Source: an uncultured Clostridia bacterium (GTDB lineage Bacteria > Bacillota > Clostridia > Oscillospirales > CAG-272). Taken from it: a stretch of 64,000 nucleotides of DNA. Shown one piece after another: positions 16,591 through 25,635 of the stretch (the first letter of the stretch is position 1; each line of letters begins with the position of its first letter). The position numbers and the translations under genes are program-made. The stretch is taken from positions 1-64,000 of the forward strand of contig CALWJT010000011.1 of the NCBI GenBank assembly GCA_944381075.1. Reading direction: 5' to 3'. Under the pieces are notes generated by a model. That model saw only the letters and a program-made list of their open reading frames with translations. It had not been told where the DNA came from and did no database searches.

Positions 16591-17217
16591 TCAAAGAGAA
16601 ATATTTGCGTTCTTCTCCGGACGTCCGGCGCAGAACAGCCATGCAAATTCCGTTTCCTCTTTACAAAGAAGGGAAAGTCCCGACGACCGGATATTCCGCA
16701 AAACCTCATCCGGGCTGTCCGGATAAATTTGGAGCTTTCTGTCTTTTGCAAAGACAAGCTCCGTGCTTTCATTCTTATCGACAGAAAGCACAAATCGTCC
16801 GTTTGGACGCAGAAGAGAAGCTGCTTTTCGGATCGCCTTCTCTTTTTCTTTTATATGCATAAAGGTCAAAGAAGAATAAACGACGTCGAAGCACATGTCA
16901 AAGCGATACGTCATAAAATCCCCGCAAAGCAATCTTACATTCCGCACACCCGAAAGATGCAGGCTCGCCCGTTCCACGGTTTTCTTGGAGATATCGATTC
17001 CGACAAAACAGCGGCAGAGCGGCGCTGTTCTGACCGCCAGCCGGCCCGTCCCCACTCCGATTTCCAAAACGTGCGCCCGAGGGGAGAGAGACAGCAGGTC
17101 CAAAAACGGTTCGCCGTCCCACCGATTCATATAAGCCCGCAGAGGCGCTGGATCGAGCACAGGATCATTCCCCTCGTCAATCAGCGCATCATAATATTCG
17201 GCGACCTTGGAAATCAC
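16591..17217 (-). CDS. Class I SAM-dependent methyltransferase
   Basis: About 208 residues with the SAM-binding motif I VLEIGVGTGRLA, motif II FVGIDIS and the post-motif LLCGDFMTYRFD, so a Rossmann methyltransferase of the UbiE/small-molecule type. Substrate unknown. I start at GTG 17215-17217: its last three bases share the stop of the deacetylase gene (a GTGA overlap) and GGGAGGTG lies seven bases ahead, so translation is probably coupled. Longer starts would run far into the deacetylase. The pairing with a polysaccharide deacetylase hints at glycan or antibiotic modification, but that is inference. Confidence 0.82.
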   Translation of the reverse strand: MISKVAEYYDALIDEGNDPVLDPAPLRAYMNRWDGEPFLDLLSLSPRAHVLEIGVGTGRLAVRTAPLCRCFVGIDISKKTVERASLHLSGVRNVRLLCGDFMTYRFDMCFDVVYSSLTFMHIKEKEKAIRKAASLLRPNGRFVLSVDKNESTELVFAKDRKLQIYPDSPDEVLRNIRSSGLSLLCKEETEFAWLFCAGRPEKNANISL

Positions 17218-17912
17218 ACCAGCAGCACCTCCCGGTTCGTCCCGTAAAAAATATCGTCCCGTCCGCTTATCATGCGGCAGAAATCCTCGAACCGCTCCCA
17301 GAAATCCCACGCGTCGAATTCATACGAATGCCCCCAGATATAGAAAAGCTGCGGCGCCTCCGATTCGGACGCGAGGAACGTCTCGCCGAGCGCGAACATG
17401 GCGTCCGTATCCAGATGATAGACGGTCGGCGCAAAAGCGAAGCGATCCGCCTGCGGCGCAAAGCTGCCGGAGGCGTCCGTCGTGCGCGCATAGCGCACGA
17501 CGGTCCTTTCCCGTATCAGCCGCTCCACGCGCGCATCATGGTTGACGCCGCCTCCCGGATATGCCATTCCAAGGACCTCATAGCCGCAGAGCGCGGAGAG
17601 CGCCAGCCGGTCCTCTTCCACCTCTCGGACAACCTCCTCGTCCGAGAGCGTGCATAGCGCCGGATGCGTCAGCGTATGCGCGGCGACCTCATGCCCGTCG
17701 TAAACCGAACGCACGTCCTGCGCGGAGATTTTCGTGTGGGCCACGCGGACCCCACCATTGCGAATGAGGCTTCCCTCTTTTCCCAGAAGCTCCGAATTGA
17801 GATTGAACGTCGCCTTCAGATTATATTTTGAAAAAATTTCAACCAATCGAATATCCTGCGTCACGCCGTCGTCATAGCTGAAGGTCACCGCTTTTTTCTT
17901 TCCGTTCCACAT
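17214..17912 (-). CDS. Polysaccharide deacetylase (NodB-like)
   Basis: 232 residues in the CE4/NodB family, which removes N- or O-acetyl groups from glycans with a divalent metal. TFSYDDG (catalytic base Asp plus metal Asp) and HTLTHP (metal His pair) are present; AYPGGG stands for the third motif. There is no signal peptide, unlike cell-wall deacetylases, so a cytosolic substrate is likely. I use the ATG at 17912, because GGAGG lies six bases before it and overlaps the first possible ATG four codons upstream. It overlaps the methyltransferase gene by four bases. Confidence 0.85.
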   Translation of the reverse strand: MWNGKKKAVTFSYDDGVTQDIRLVEIFSKYNLKATFNLNSELLGKEGSLIRNGGVRVAHTKISAQDVRSVYDGHEVAAHTLTHPALCTLSDEEVVREVEEDRLALSALCGYEVLGMAYPGGGVNHDARVERLIRERTVVRYARTTDASGSFAPQADRFAFAPTVYHLDTDAMFALGETFLASESEAPQLFYIWGHSYEFDAWDFWERFEDFCRMISGRDDIFYGTNREVLLV

Positions 17913-18084
17913 ATCGGCCTCCATGATCGGATTTTTATCTTGCCTCCATTATACCACAAATCCAGGAAAAGCGGCGCTCTTTTTTCTTTGCCTTTCCTGA
18001 TGTCCCAAAATGGGACCTGCCTTGGATTCGCCGGCAAGCCCGCAGTCGATTTTCCGTCCTTGTCGAAAAATTTGTAAAAAGCCC

Positions 18085-18113
18085 TTGCGTCCGGGGCGCA
18101 AAAATGATAAGAT
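18085..18113 (+). promoter_or_regulatory. Likely promoter of the DMT transporter operon
   Basis: TTGCGT (18085-18090), 17 bases, TAAGAT (18108-18113), about 38 bases before the ATG. Confidence 0.5.
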
Positions 18114-18150
18114 ATTGATATTACAATCATCATGGGAGAGTATAATACAT

Positions 18151-19077
18151 ATGTGGTTTATCTTTGCGCTTATCACGATGCTGGCGTGGGGAACAGCGGA
18201 CCTTTTTTATAAAAAGGGAGCCGATGAGACCGACCGCTACAGCCATCTGAAAACGACGATGATGGTCGGTCTCGTCATGGGGATCCACGCGATCGCCACC
18301 ATTTTGTTCACTGACGTCAACTATAATTTTACCAATATCCTCATCTATTTCCCCGTATCCATCATGTACATCGCATCGATGACCATCGGATATTTCGGCC
18401 TCCGGTATCTCGAGCTTTCCATTTCTTCCCCGGTCCAGAACGCCTCGGGCGCTGTCGCATGTCTGTTATGTCTGATCTTCCTCGGCGATACGATGGACCT
18501 GCCAACCTCCATTGGCGTCGTCCTCGTCTGTCTCGGCGTCGTTCTGCTCGGTATCCTCGAAAAGAAAAAGGACGATGAGCTCGAGGCGCAAAACAGCAAA
18601 AAGTATAAAATCGGCTTTGTCGCGTTCATGATGCCGGTCCTTTACTGCATCATCGACGCACTGGGGACCTTCTTCGACGCCTACTACCTCGACGACTACA
18701 CCAAAACGCCGCTTGTCGGCGTGACGGAGGAAAATTTCGAGAACGTTGCGAATATCTCCTACGAGCTCACCTTTCTCGCCTGCGCCGTTATCATCTTCCT
18801 TTTCCTCAAGCTGAAAAAGCAGAAGATCGGACTCAAATATCAAGGCGTGCGCGCAGGCGCCGCCATATTTGAAACGGCGGGCCAGTTTTCCTACGTGTAC
18901 GCAATGAGCGGCAACGGCGCGGTGGCGGCTCCCATGATCGCCGCATACTGCATCGTCTCCATCCTTCTTTCCCGCATTTTCCTAAAGGAAAAGCTTCCGG
19001 CGCGCCAATACGCGACCGTGGCCGTCATCATCGCAGGCATCATTCTCATCGGCATTGCGGAGGGACTGGCCGAATAA
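18151..19077 (+). CDS. DMT-superfamily (EamA-like) transporter
   Basis: 308 residues with ten predicted membrane helices and the repeated EamA layout: the first half ends in a short helix pair around GVVLVCLGVVLLG, the second half in VAVIIAGIILIGIAEG. A hydrophilic linker of about 25 residues (charged, EKKKDDELEAQNSKK) and a loop with many acidic residues divide the halves. Such proteins export or import small metabolites; substrate unknown. ATG 18151 is chosen because GGGAGAG is 12 bases before it and the protein starts directly with a helix. It leads an operon with YqeG and the YhaN-like ATPase. Confidence 0.85.
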   Translation: MWFIFALITMLAWGTADLFYKKGADETDRYSHLKTTMMVGLVMGIHAIATILFTDVNYNFTNILIYFPVSIMYIASMTIGYFGLRYLELSISSPVQNASGAVACLLCLIFLGDTMDLPTSIGVVLVCLGVVLLGILEKKKDDELEAQNSKKYKIGFVAFMMPVLYCIIDALGTFFDAYYLDDYTKTPLVGVTEENFENVANISYELTFLACAVIIFLFLKLKKQKIGLKYQGVRAGAAIFETAGQFSYVYAMSGNGAVAAPMIAAYCIVSILLSRIFLKEKLPARQYATVAVIIAGIILIGIAEGLAE

Positions 19078-19104
19078 ATCCAAAACGAAAGGCAAGAGCG
19101 GCCC

Positions 19105-19632
19105 GTGAAAAAAAAGAAAAACAGCTTATTTATCCCAGATGTCATGTTCGACAGCGTCCATGATATTTCCCCGTCATACCTTGCCGAAAGGGGGATCCGC
19201 GTCGCAGTTCTCGACATCGACAACACGCTTGTCACCTACGGGATGCCGGAGCCGACAAAGGAGATCCTCGCCTGGATCGAGGCTCTGCGCGCCGGCGGGA
19301 TCTCCGTCGCCGTCGCATCCAACAACAGCCGGGAGCGCGTAGAACGCTTCAATCGGACGCTTTCCGCCTTCGTCACCTATCGAAGCAGAAAGCCCTCGCC
19401 AAAGTCGGTCTATGCCGCCTGCCGCCATTTCGGCGTCACGCCGGCACAGACGGCCGTTATCGGCGACCAGATTTTCACCGACGTCCTCTGTGCGCGGCGC
19501 GCGGGCGCCTTTGCCATCCTTGTCACGCCGCTGCCATACAAGGAAAATTTCTTTTTCAAATGCAAGCGGCTGATGGAAAAGCCGTTCATCCGGGCGTACC
19601 GGCGGAAAAACGATTCGGATAACGGCAGCTGA
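19105..19632 (+). CDS. YqeG family HAD IIIA-type phosphatase
   Basis: 175 residues. The HAD motif I is seen as LDIDNTLV (nucleophile and acid Asp), motif II as VASNN, motif III Lys in RKPSP and motif IV as IGDQIFTDV, so all catalytic positions are present. Family members dephosphorylate small phosphates; in many Firmicutes yqeG sits beside the ribosome-biogenesis GTPase yqeH and aroE, which is not the case here. GTG start at 19105; the gene follows the transporter by 27 bases. Confidence 0.9.
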   Translation: MKKKKNSLFIPDVMFDSVHDISPSYLAERGIRVAVLDIDNTLVTYGMPEPTKEILAWIEALRAGGISVAVASNNSRERVERFNRTLSAFVTYRSRKPSPKSVYAACRHFGVTPAQTAVIGDQIFTDVLCARRAGAFAILVTPLPYKENFFFKCKRLMEKPFIRAYRRKNDSDNGS

Positions 19633-19664
19633 TCCAAAAAGGCGGATTGGAATAGGAGGCCAAT

Positions 19665-21971
19665 ATGATTTTTGAACATTTACATATCGCAAGCTTCGGC
19701 GGGCTCGCAGACAAAACCCTTGATTTTTCGGACGGCGTCAATATCGTCGAGGGCGCCAACGAATCCGGAAAATCTACCATATGCGCCTTTCTCCGATTCA
19801 TGTTCTACGGGCTTCCCTCGAAGGCCGACGACAAAGCGCGCGCCATCAGTCTTCGGGATTCCCGCGCCGCGGGAAATCTGACCTTCTCCGATGACGGGAA
19901 GCGCTACCGCATCGAGCGCGAGGCCGTCTGCGTCTCCGGCGCGGACGGCAAGCTTTCCTACCGTGAAAAATGCACCATCTACGATGCGCAGACCAATCTG
20001 ATCTGCTTCAAGGGACAGGTTCCGGGAGAGGTCTTTTTCGGCGTTTCCGAAACGGTTTTCGACAGCACCGTTTATATCCGGCAGGCTACCGACAGCAAGG
20101 TCGGCGGACATGCGCTCGGCGAGGAAGCAGAAAATATCCTGTTTTCCGCAAACGAAAGCATCAATACGAAAAAAGCCATTTCAAAGCTTGACAGCGCAAG
20201 AGTTTTCTTAAAATACAAAAAAGGGCGCGGCGGGAGGATCGCCGAGCTCGAGGACAGCCGGAATGACACAGCGGAAAAGCTGGAAGCTGCCAAGAAAGCA
20301 AGCGGTGAAATCATTTATCTCGAGGGAACCAAGAGACAGCTCTCCGAGAAAAAGGAGGAAGCGGAAAAGCAGCTGTCAAAGGTCCGTGCAGAGCTTGCAC
20401 AGTACGAGCGGTATACAATGAAAAAGGCATATGAAAAGCGGAAAGCGGAAAAATCGCGGCTTGCCGAAACGGAAGAGGCCATCGCCGCGGAAAAAGCGCC
20501 GCCGGAGCATGGGGGACGTGATATCTCCTCCGATGCGTATATCACGTCTCTCGAGGAAAAGCAATCGGAGCTGTCCGTTGCCTCCTCCCGCTATGCCGAC
20601 GCACAAGAGGCACTCACCGCCGCCAATCAGAAGCTTTCCGAAATGAGCGAAAAGCTTGCGATCTTCGAGCGGTTCGGCGCGAAAAGCGGAGGCAAGCAGC
20701 GTCAAGAGCTGGTTGCGCAGATGCGGGACCTGCAGGCAAAGCTTCACACCAATACAAGAGCCGCCCTTGGACTGTTTCTGCTCGCCGTCCTGTTCGCGGC
20801 CGGTGCTGCTCTTCTTTATTTCCTGCCCGAGGGCATGGCAGCCTTCTCTTATGTAGCGGCTTCCCTTGCCTTCCTTGCTCTGATAGCCGGAAGCATTTTC
20901 TGGATCCGAAAAAGCGGACCGGCAACGGATATCCGCACCATATGCTCAAAATTCGGCTGCCGGAATTACGAAGAATTTGAAGAGCTTGTCCGCGCCGCAT
21001 CGGAGGATGAGGCTTACATGGTTTTTATTACCGGTGCCCGGGACGAAGCAAATGATAAATTTACGGCAGCATCGGAAAAACTCGAAAAAACCAGCGCCGA
21101 TATCCTGGATATCCTCGGAAAAGGCGGATTTGAAATTTCGGGCAACACGGCAGCATCACTTGCGAAGGCAATCGATATCTGCCGTACCGCACGCACCGAA
21201 ATCGCAAGGCTGGAAGCGATCCGCGACGAGCAGAAAAATAAAATTTCAGAAATCGAGCAGTCCCTCGCGGCCTATCCCAAGGATTATCTGAAAGCCGCCT
21301 GTCTTGACGAATACGACGAAGAGGAAATGGCACGCTTCCCCATCGCAGATAAAAAGAAAACCAGCGAATTTCTCACGGGCGCCATTGCGGCACAAACGGA
21401 TAAGCTTCATCAAATCGAGGTCGATCTCGCCGCTCTTTCCGCCGTTACCGTAAAGCCAACGGAGCTTGCTGAGGCAAAGGCGGCGCTGGACGAAGAAATC
21501 GATGAGCTGACATTCAAATGGAATGCCTACATGCTTGCCATCGAGTCGCTTGAATCCGCGAGCGGCAGGCTGCGGGAAGGAATCTCGCCCAAGCTTGCCA
21601 AAAGCGCCGCCAAGCTCATGGGAGCCCTGACAGACGGAAAGTATTCGGAGATCGGCGTAGATATGAATTTTGGACTTTCCTTTTCTGACGGTACGGCGAT
21701 GCGGGATGCCGCTTATCTCAGCGCCGGAACGGGAGATCTCGCCTACCTATGTCTTCGGATCGCGCTCATCGAGCTTTTATATAAAAAATCGGTCCCGCCG
21801 TTTTTATTCGATGAAAGCTTTGTCCGCATGGACGACACAAGACTTAGGAAGGTCCTTTCCCTGATCGATAAATATGCGGCGCGCAATTTGCAGAGCATCC
21901 TTTTTACCTGTCATGAAAGAGAGAAAAATATGATGGATTCTGTCGGCTCCTATCGGCTTTTGTCAATCTGA
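19665..21971 (+). CDS. YhaN-like AAA family ATPase with central membrane segment
   Basis: 768 residues with SMC/Rad50-like organisation: N-terminal Walker A region GANESGKSTICAF (about residue 32), long coiled coil from about 170 to 330, two membrane helices at about 360-410, a second coiled coil, and C-terminal signature plus Walker B (YLSAGTGDLAYL, then FLFDESFVRMDD). This fits the YhaN family, which normally works with an SbcD-like metallophosphoesterase encoded next to it. No such nuclease gene is adjacent here. The membrane segment suggests action at the inner face of the membrane. TAGGAGG precedes the ATG. Biological role is not known with certainty. Confidence 0.82.
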   Translation: MIFEHLHIASFGGLADKTLDFSDGVNIVEGANESGKSTICAFLRFMFYGLPSKADDKARAISLRDSRAAGNLTFSDDGKRYRIEREAVCVSGADGKLSYREKCTIYDAQTNLICFKGQVPGEVFFGVSETVFDSTVYIRQATDSKVGGHALGEEAENILFSANESINTKKAISKLDSARVFLKYKKGRGGRIAELEDSRNDTAEKLEAAKKASGEIIYLEGTKRQLSEKKEEAEKQLSKVRAELAQYERYTMKKAYEKRKAEKSRLAETEEAIAAEKAPPEHGGRDISSDAYITSLEEKQSELSVASSRYADAQEALTAANQKLSEMSEKLAIFERFGAKSGGKQRQELVAQMRDLQAKLHTNTRAALGLFLLAVLFAAGAALLYFLPEGMAAFSYVAASLAFLALIAGSIFWIRKSGPATDIRTICSKFGCRNYEEFEELVRAASEDEAYMVFITGARDEANDKFTAASEKLEKTSADILDILGKGGFEISGNTAASLAKAIDICRTARTEIARLEAIRDEQKNKISEIEQSLAAYPKDYLKAACLDEYDEEEMARFPIADKKKTSEFLTGAIAAQTDKLHQIEVDLAALSAVTVKPTELAEAKAALDEEIDELTFKWNAYMLAIESLESASGRLREGISPKLAKSAAKLMGALTDGKYSEIGVDMNFGLSFSDGTAMRDAAYLSAGTGDLAYLCLRIALIELLYKKSVPPFLFDESFVRMDDTRLRKVLSLIDKYAARNLQSILFTCHEREKNMMDSVGSYRLLSI

Positions 21972-22023
21972 TGGCAGAGTTACGCTGCGTCTCAGAAATT
22001 TTGTACTTAATTTACAAAAATTC

Positions 22024-22052
22024 TTTATTTCTGCTTCCGAGTATGCTATAAT
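22024..22052 (+). promoter_or_regulatory. Extended -10 promoter of the HPF gene
   Basis: TATAAT (22047-22052) with TGC directly before it makes an extended -10; the -35 (TTTATT) at 17 bases is poor. A sigma-B-like box is not visible. Confidence 0.65.
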
Positions 22053-22109
22053 AGAACTGTAAGGAGGCGGAAGCTTTTTTACAAATACGTAGCGAAAGGT
22101 GATATATCT

Positions 22110-22637
22110 ATGAAAACATCGATTCTTTTAAGACAAGTGACCATTGGGGACGATGTCCGGGCACTGATCGAGAAAAAGATCGGGAAGCTGGACAAGTTTT
22201 TCCTCGAAAATGCCGAAGCGTATGTTACGCTCAGCAAGAAAAGGGAAAAAGAGATCTTAGAGCTCACCATTTCCGCCGACGGCGTCCTGTTTCGCAGCGA
22301 AGTAGAAGGACCGACCTTCTGCCACGCGATCGATACGGCCGTCAACATCATCGAACGTCAAATCCGAAAAAATAAGACACGTCTCGAAAAAAGACTGCGG
22401 GACGGTGCATTTTTAAGCGAAGTCACCATGCCGGAGGAGGACGTCGAGGAGGAAACCGATTTTAAAATCAGAAGAAAATCGTTCAACCTAAAACCCATGA
22501 CAGCGGAAGAAGCAATTATGCAGATGAACCTGCTTGGCCACGAATTCTTCGTGTTTGAAGATCAGGAATCCGAAGAAATCTGCGTAGTATACAAACGCAA
22601 AGACGGCGCATACGGTCTGATCGAGACCTCAAGATAA
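22110..22637 (+). CDS. hpf: Ribosome hibernation promoting factor, long form
   Basis: 175 residues. The N-terminal domain (about 1-100) is the beta-alpha HPF/YfiA fold that binds the 30S decoding region; a 25-residue acidic linker follows, and the C-terminal 55 residues (KSFNLKPMTAEEAIMQMNLLGHEFFVF is the region) form the dimerisation domain that makes 100S ribosomes. Long-form HPF is normal for Firmicutes. Single gene between its own promoter and a terminator. Confidence 0.95.
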   Translation: MKTSILLRQVTIGDDVRALIEKKIGKLDKFFLENAEAYVTLSKKREKEILELTISADGVLFRSEVEGPTFCHAIDTAVNIIERQIRKNKTRLEKRLRDGAFLSEVTMPEEDVEEETDFKIRRKSFNLKPMTAEEAIMQMNLLGHEFFVFEDQESEEICVVYKRKDGAYGLIETSR

Positions 22638-22649
22638 GCTATGAATGAG

Positions 22650-22684
22650 AAAAAGGGGGAGGGCTTAAGCCCTCCCCCCTTTTT
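22650..22684. terminator. Strong bidirectional terminator after hpf
   Basis: Stem of about 16 bp (AAAAAGGGGGAGGGCTT with its complement) and T-runs on both strands. Confidence 0.9.
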
Positions 22685-22693
22685 CTCCATTTC

Positions 22694-22722
22694 TTGACTT
22701 TTGGCTTTTACAGTGCTACAAT
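22694..22722 (+). promoter_or_regulatory. Sigma-A-type promoter of the ECF S component-rlmD unit
   Basis: TTGACT (22694-22699), 17 bases, TACAAT (22717-22722). The leader is only about 28 bases, so no riboswitch controls this vitamin transporter gene. Confidence 0.8.
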
Positions 22723-22756
22723 AAGCAGAGAAAAACGATAAAAATCCGAGGTAACT

Positions 22757-23338
22757 ATGAAAAAAAGCGCTATTCAAACTCTTGTCATTGCTGCGATGCT
22801 GCTCGCCCTCGCCCTTCTGCTTCCGTTTCTGACGGGACAAATCCCGCAGATCGGCTCCATGCTCTCCCCGATGCATCTCCCCGTCCTGCTCTGCGGATTC
22901 CTCTGCGGCCCGCTTTGGGGATTCGCGGTCGGCGCCGTGGCAGCGCCGCTTCGGTTCGTCCTCTTTGGTATGCCGCAGGTACCGATGTGCTTTTTTATGG
23001 CGGCAGAAATGGCAGTATATGGTCTTCTTGCAGGACTTCTATATCGTATTTTCCCCAAAAAGATCCCGTATCTATACGCTTCCCTGCTGCTCGCGATGAT
23101 CGGAGGGCGGCTCGTATATGGGGCGGTGTCGTGGATGACCATCGCAATGGATGGCGGCACCTATACCCTGAATGCCTTCCTCGCTTCTACTGTCGTCGGC
23201 GCATGGCCGGGGATCCTATTGCAGATCCTGCTCGTTCCCGCCATCGTTATCGCATTAAAGCATGCAAAGCGAATCGGGGACCGTACCCGGCCCCAAGCCC
23301 CTTCACAAAAATCTCCGGAAAACCAGGAAACAGTATGA
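22757..23338 (+). CDS. ECF transporter S component
   Basis: 193 residues, six predicted membrane helices ending with a 25-residue charged tail. PMHLPVLLCGFLCGPLWG and the following GAVAAPLR are typical of the PF12822 S components that capture vitamins for a shared ECF module. Substrate cannot be told. GAGGT before the ATG. The gene overlaps none but ends one base before rlmD starts, so the pair is an operon; this coupling to an rRNA methylase is probably only transcriptional. Confidence 0.82.
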   Translation: MKKSAIQTLVIAAMLLALALLLPFLTGQIPQIGSMLSPMHLPVLLCGFLCGPLWGFAVGAVAAPLRFVLFGMPQVPMCFFMAAEMAVYGLLAGLLYRIFPKKIPYLYASLLLAMIGGRLVYGAVSWMTIAMDGGTYTLNAFLASTVVGAWPGILLQILLVPAIVIALKHAKRIGDRTRPQAPSQKSPENQETV

Positions 23339-23339
23339 C

Positions 23340-24710
23340 ATGAAACAAACTCCGCTTTCAAAAAATGATATCGTCACGCTGGAAATCAGCGATCTTACGC
23401 CCGACGGCGCCGGTGTGGGCAAGCAGAAAGGCTATGTCGTCTTCGTCCCCAAAACCGCTGTCGGAGATGTCGTTTCAGCAAGAATAGTAAAGCCGCTTGC
23501 CTCCTACGCCTACGGCAAATGCGAGGCTGTATTGATCCCCTCCAAGGACCGGTGCGAGCCCATGTGTCCTGTTTTTTCCAAATGCGGCGGATGCCTGTTC
23601 CGTCATATCCGGTATGAAGCAGAGCTGCGGATCAAAAAAGGGTGGGTAGAAGAAAATTTCAAAAGGATCGGAAGCCTGCCGGTCTTATGCAGCAAGATCC
23701 TCCCTTCCCCGCAGGTAGACGGCTATCGGAACAAGGCACAGATCCCGTGCGGCACCGGGGAGGACGGCAGGCCCTCGTTCGGCTTCTTCGCACCGCACAG
23801 CCATCGGATCATTCCATGCGGCGACTGCTCGCTTGCGCCGGCATTCTATTCCGCTGTCATACGCTGCGTTTCAAAATGGATGGAACAATACGGGATCCGT
23901 CCCTATGACGAGGAGGCCGGCAGGGGAACGGTGCGTCACCTTTTCATCCGAGACGGCAGGACAAGCGGCGAGGTCATGGTCTGCATCGTGGCGAACGCGG
24001 ACTTCCTTCCGCACGCGGACGCTTTGGCGGACAGCCTGCGCAGGGAAATTCCGAATGTCGTCAGCATCCTTTTAAACGTCAACAAAAAGCCGGGCAACCG
24101 TATCCTCGGAGATCGGTGCGTCACCCTCTGGGGCAAAGACGCCATAACGGACGTCCTTTGCGGACTTGCCTTTGACATTTCTCCGCTTTCTTTTTATCAG
24201 ATCAATCACGACGCGGCGGAGCTCCTTTATCGTACTGCGGCGGACATGGCCGCGCTTTCCGGAGAGGAAACGCTGCTGGACCTTTACTGCGGGGTCGGCA
24301 CCATCGGTCTTTCCATGGCGAGCCGGGCAAAACGTCTTGTCGGCGTTGAAATCATCCCCGAGGCTGTCGAGAACGCACGCCGGAATGCACGCCGCAACGG
24401 TATCGCAAACGCCGAATTCATCTGCGCCGACGCCGGAGAAGCGGCAAAACGGCTCGTCCAGAGCGGACAGATGCCCGATGTCGTGATGCTGGATCCGCCA
24501 AGACGCGGCTGTACACCGGAGGTCCTCGATGCCGTTCTGCGGATGGCTCCCTCCAAAATCGTCATGATCTCCTGCAACAGTGCGACCGCGGCGCGCGACT
24601 GCGCCTATCTTGCGGCGCGCGGATATCCCGTGTCGCGCCTGTGCGCCGTCGATCTGTTTCCCCGAACGGGACATGTGGAGACGGTCGCTTGCCTCGAAAA
24701 GAGCAATTAA
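23340..24710 (+). CDS. 23S rRNA (uracil-C5)-methyltransferase, RlmD/TrmA family
   Basis: 456 residues. N-terminal TRAM domain (to about residue 60), an iron-sulfur cysteine set C76-x5-C82-x2-C85, then the SAM domain (LLDLYCGVGTIGLSMA), DPPRRGC and the catalytic cysteine in ISCNSAT. The family methylates U747 or U1939 of 23S rRNA or U54 of tRNA; Firmicutes carry several copies and the exact target cannot be told. ATG 23340 directly follows the ECF gene stop and has AGGAAA ahead; an upstream in-frame ATG would lie inside that gene. Confidence 0.9.
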   Translation: MKQTPLSKNDIVTLEISDLTPDGAGVGKQKGYVVFVPKTAVGDVVSARIVKPLASYAYGKCEAVLIPSKDRCEPMCPVFSKCGGCLFRHIRYEAELRIKKGWVEENFKRIGSLPVLCSKILPSPQVDGYRNKAQIPCGTGEDGRPSFGFFAPHSHRIIPCGDCSLAPAFYSAVIRCVSKWMEQYGIRPYDEEAGRGTVRHLFIRDGRTSGEVMVCIVANADFLPHADALADSLRREIPNVVSILLNVNKKPGNRILGDRCVTLWGKDAITDVLCGLAFDISPLSFYQINHDAAELLYRTAADMAALSGEETLLDLYCGVGTIGLSMASRAKRLVGVEIIPEAVENARRNARRNGIANAEFICADAGEAAKRLVQSGQMPDVVMLDPPRRGCTPEVLDAVLRMAPSKIVMISCNSATAARDCAYLAARGYPVSRLCAVDLFPRTGHVETVACLEKSN

Positions 24711-24891
24711 ACGCTCTCTATCCAGAGAACGAAAGGATGCCGAACGGGACAAGTCCGTTTTTCTGCCGGCGGACGCCTATCGAAGAGCGCATACAAAAAG
24801 CATCCCGCGCTTCGGGAGCTCCCGCATCCCATTTCCCATTTCATGGCAGAACGATGAACATAAGCCATTCCCATAGAGAAAAGGAGTCAAG

Positions 24892-25443
24892 ATGGAAATC
24901 CAGAATTTGACGATACGCAAAGCCCATGCAGAAGACATCTCTATCCTCTACGCCCTGATAAAAGAATTCGCGCTTTATGAAAAAAGGCCGCAGGACGTGA
25001 CAGGAACCCAAGAGCAGCTGCGTCATTGGCTGTTTGAACGGAAGATCGCATCCGTCCTGCTGGCCGAATACAACGGGGACGCCATTGGATATGCGTTGTA
25101 TTATCCTGTCTTTGGGTCGTTTTCCGCAACGGGAAAAGTGCATCTGGAAGATATTTTCATCAGGCAAAAATTTCGCGGCCTCGGCTTCGGCAAACGCCTG
25201 CTGGCCAAGGCCGCCGAGTCCGTGCTCGCCGACGGCTATGAGGAAATGGAATGGAGCTGCCTTGCCTGGAACAAGCCTTCTCTTGCATTTTATAAAAAGT
25301 TAGGCGCGCAGGAGGATACGGGACGAAGATACCTTCGATTGGATAAATCGGCATTGGAAACGATAGCACCGCAGTTCCGAAAAGACGCGGAAACCGAAGC
25401 GTCCGCAAGCGCAGCCTGCGGCACGCCGGACTCAAGCATTTAA
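24892..25443 (+). CDS. GNAT family N-acetyltransferase
   Basis: 183 residues. A GNAT fold is seen with the acetyl-CoA motif A HLEDIFIRQKFRGLGFGKRLL (about residues 84-104) and motif B in WNKPSLAFYKKLGA. The pattern LEDIFI-RxxxRGxG with NxPSxxFYxxxGA is that of the diamine/spermidine acetyltransferase branch, so a polyamine is a possible substrate. The last 30 residues are an Ala/Glu-rich tail not part of the fold. AAGGAG precedes the ATG. Single gene. Confidence 0.88.
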   Translation: MEIQNLTIRKAHAEDISILYALIKEFALYEKRPQDVTGTQEQLRHWLFERKIASVLLAEYNGDAIGYALYYPVFGSFSATGKVHLEDIFIRQKFRGLGFGKRLLAKAAESVLADGYEEMEWSCLAWNKPSLAFYKKLGAQEDTGRRYLRLDKSALETIAPQFRKDAETEASASAACGTPDSSI

Positions 25444-25516
25444 GCGCGAACGTCAAGGGCATCCGGCAAAACATTTTCAGCCCTCTCCCGATCGCTGCCA
25501 TTATCGGCTGAAGGCA

Positions 25517-25566
25517 AGCGCCTGCTCCTGTCGGCCAAAGCAGGAGCCGCGTATGCCGCAGGCGCT
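25517..25566 (+). other. Nested hairpin in the GNAT 3' region
   Basis: Outer arms AGCGCCTG (25517-25524) and its complement (25559-25566) enclose an inner stem CTCCTG (25525-25530) with CAGGAG (25541-25546). It lies between the GNAT stop and its terminator. Function unknown; it could stabilise the mRNA end. Confidence 0.4.
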
Positions 25567-25584
25567 GCATCCAGAGCCATTTTC

Positions 25585-25620
25585 AAAAAGCCGGCGGCGT
25601 GGAACGTCCGCCGGCTTTTA
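25585..25620 (+). terminator. Rho-independent terminator after the GNAT gene
   Basis: 11-bp stem AAAGCCGGCGG with its complement, 10-base loop, followed by TTTTAT. Confidence 0.85.
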
Positions 25621-25635
25621 TGGCTCTTTTTCCGG

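Noticed and set aside
16243..16642. Minus-strand frames after the methyltransferase gene
   Set aside because: Arg/Glu-rich with no site; they overlap the terminator of the SLOG gene.
23262..23340. Longer RlmD start upstream
   Set aside because: Lies inside the ECF gene; the later ATG has a ribosome site and gives the normal TRAM domain start.
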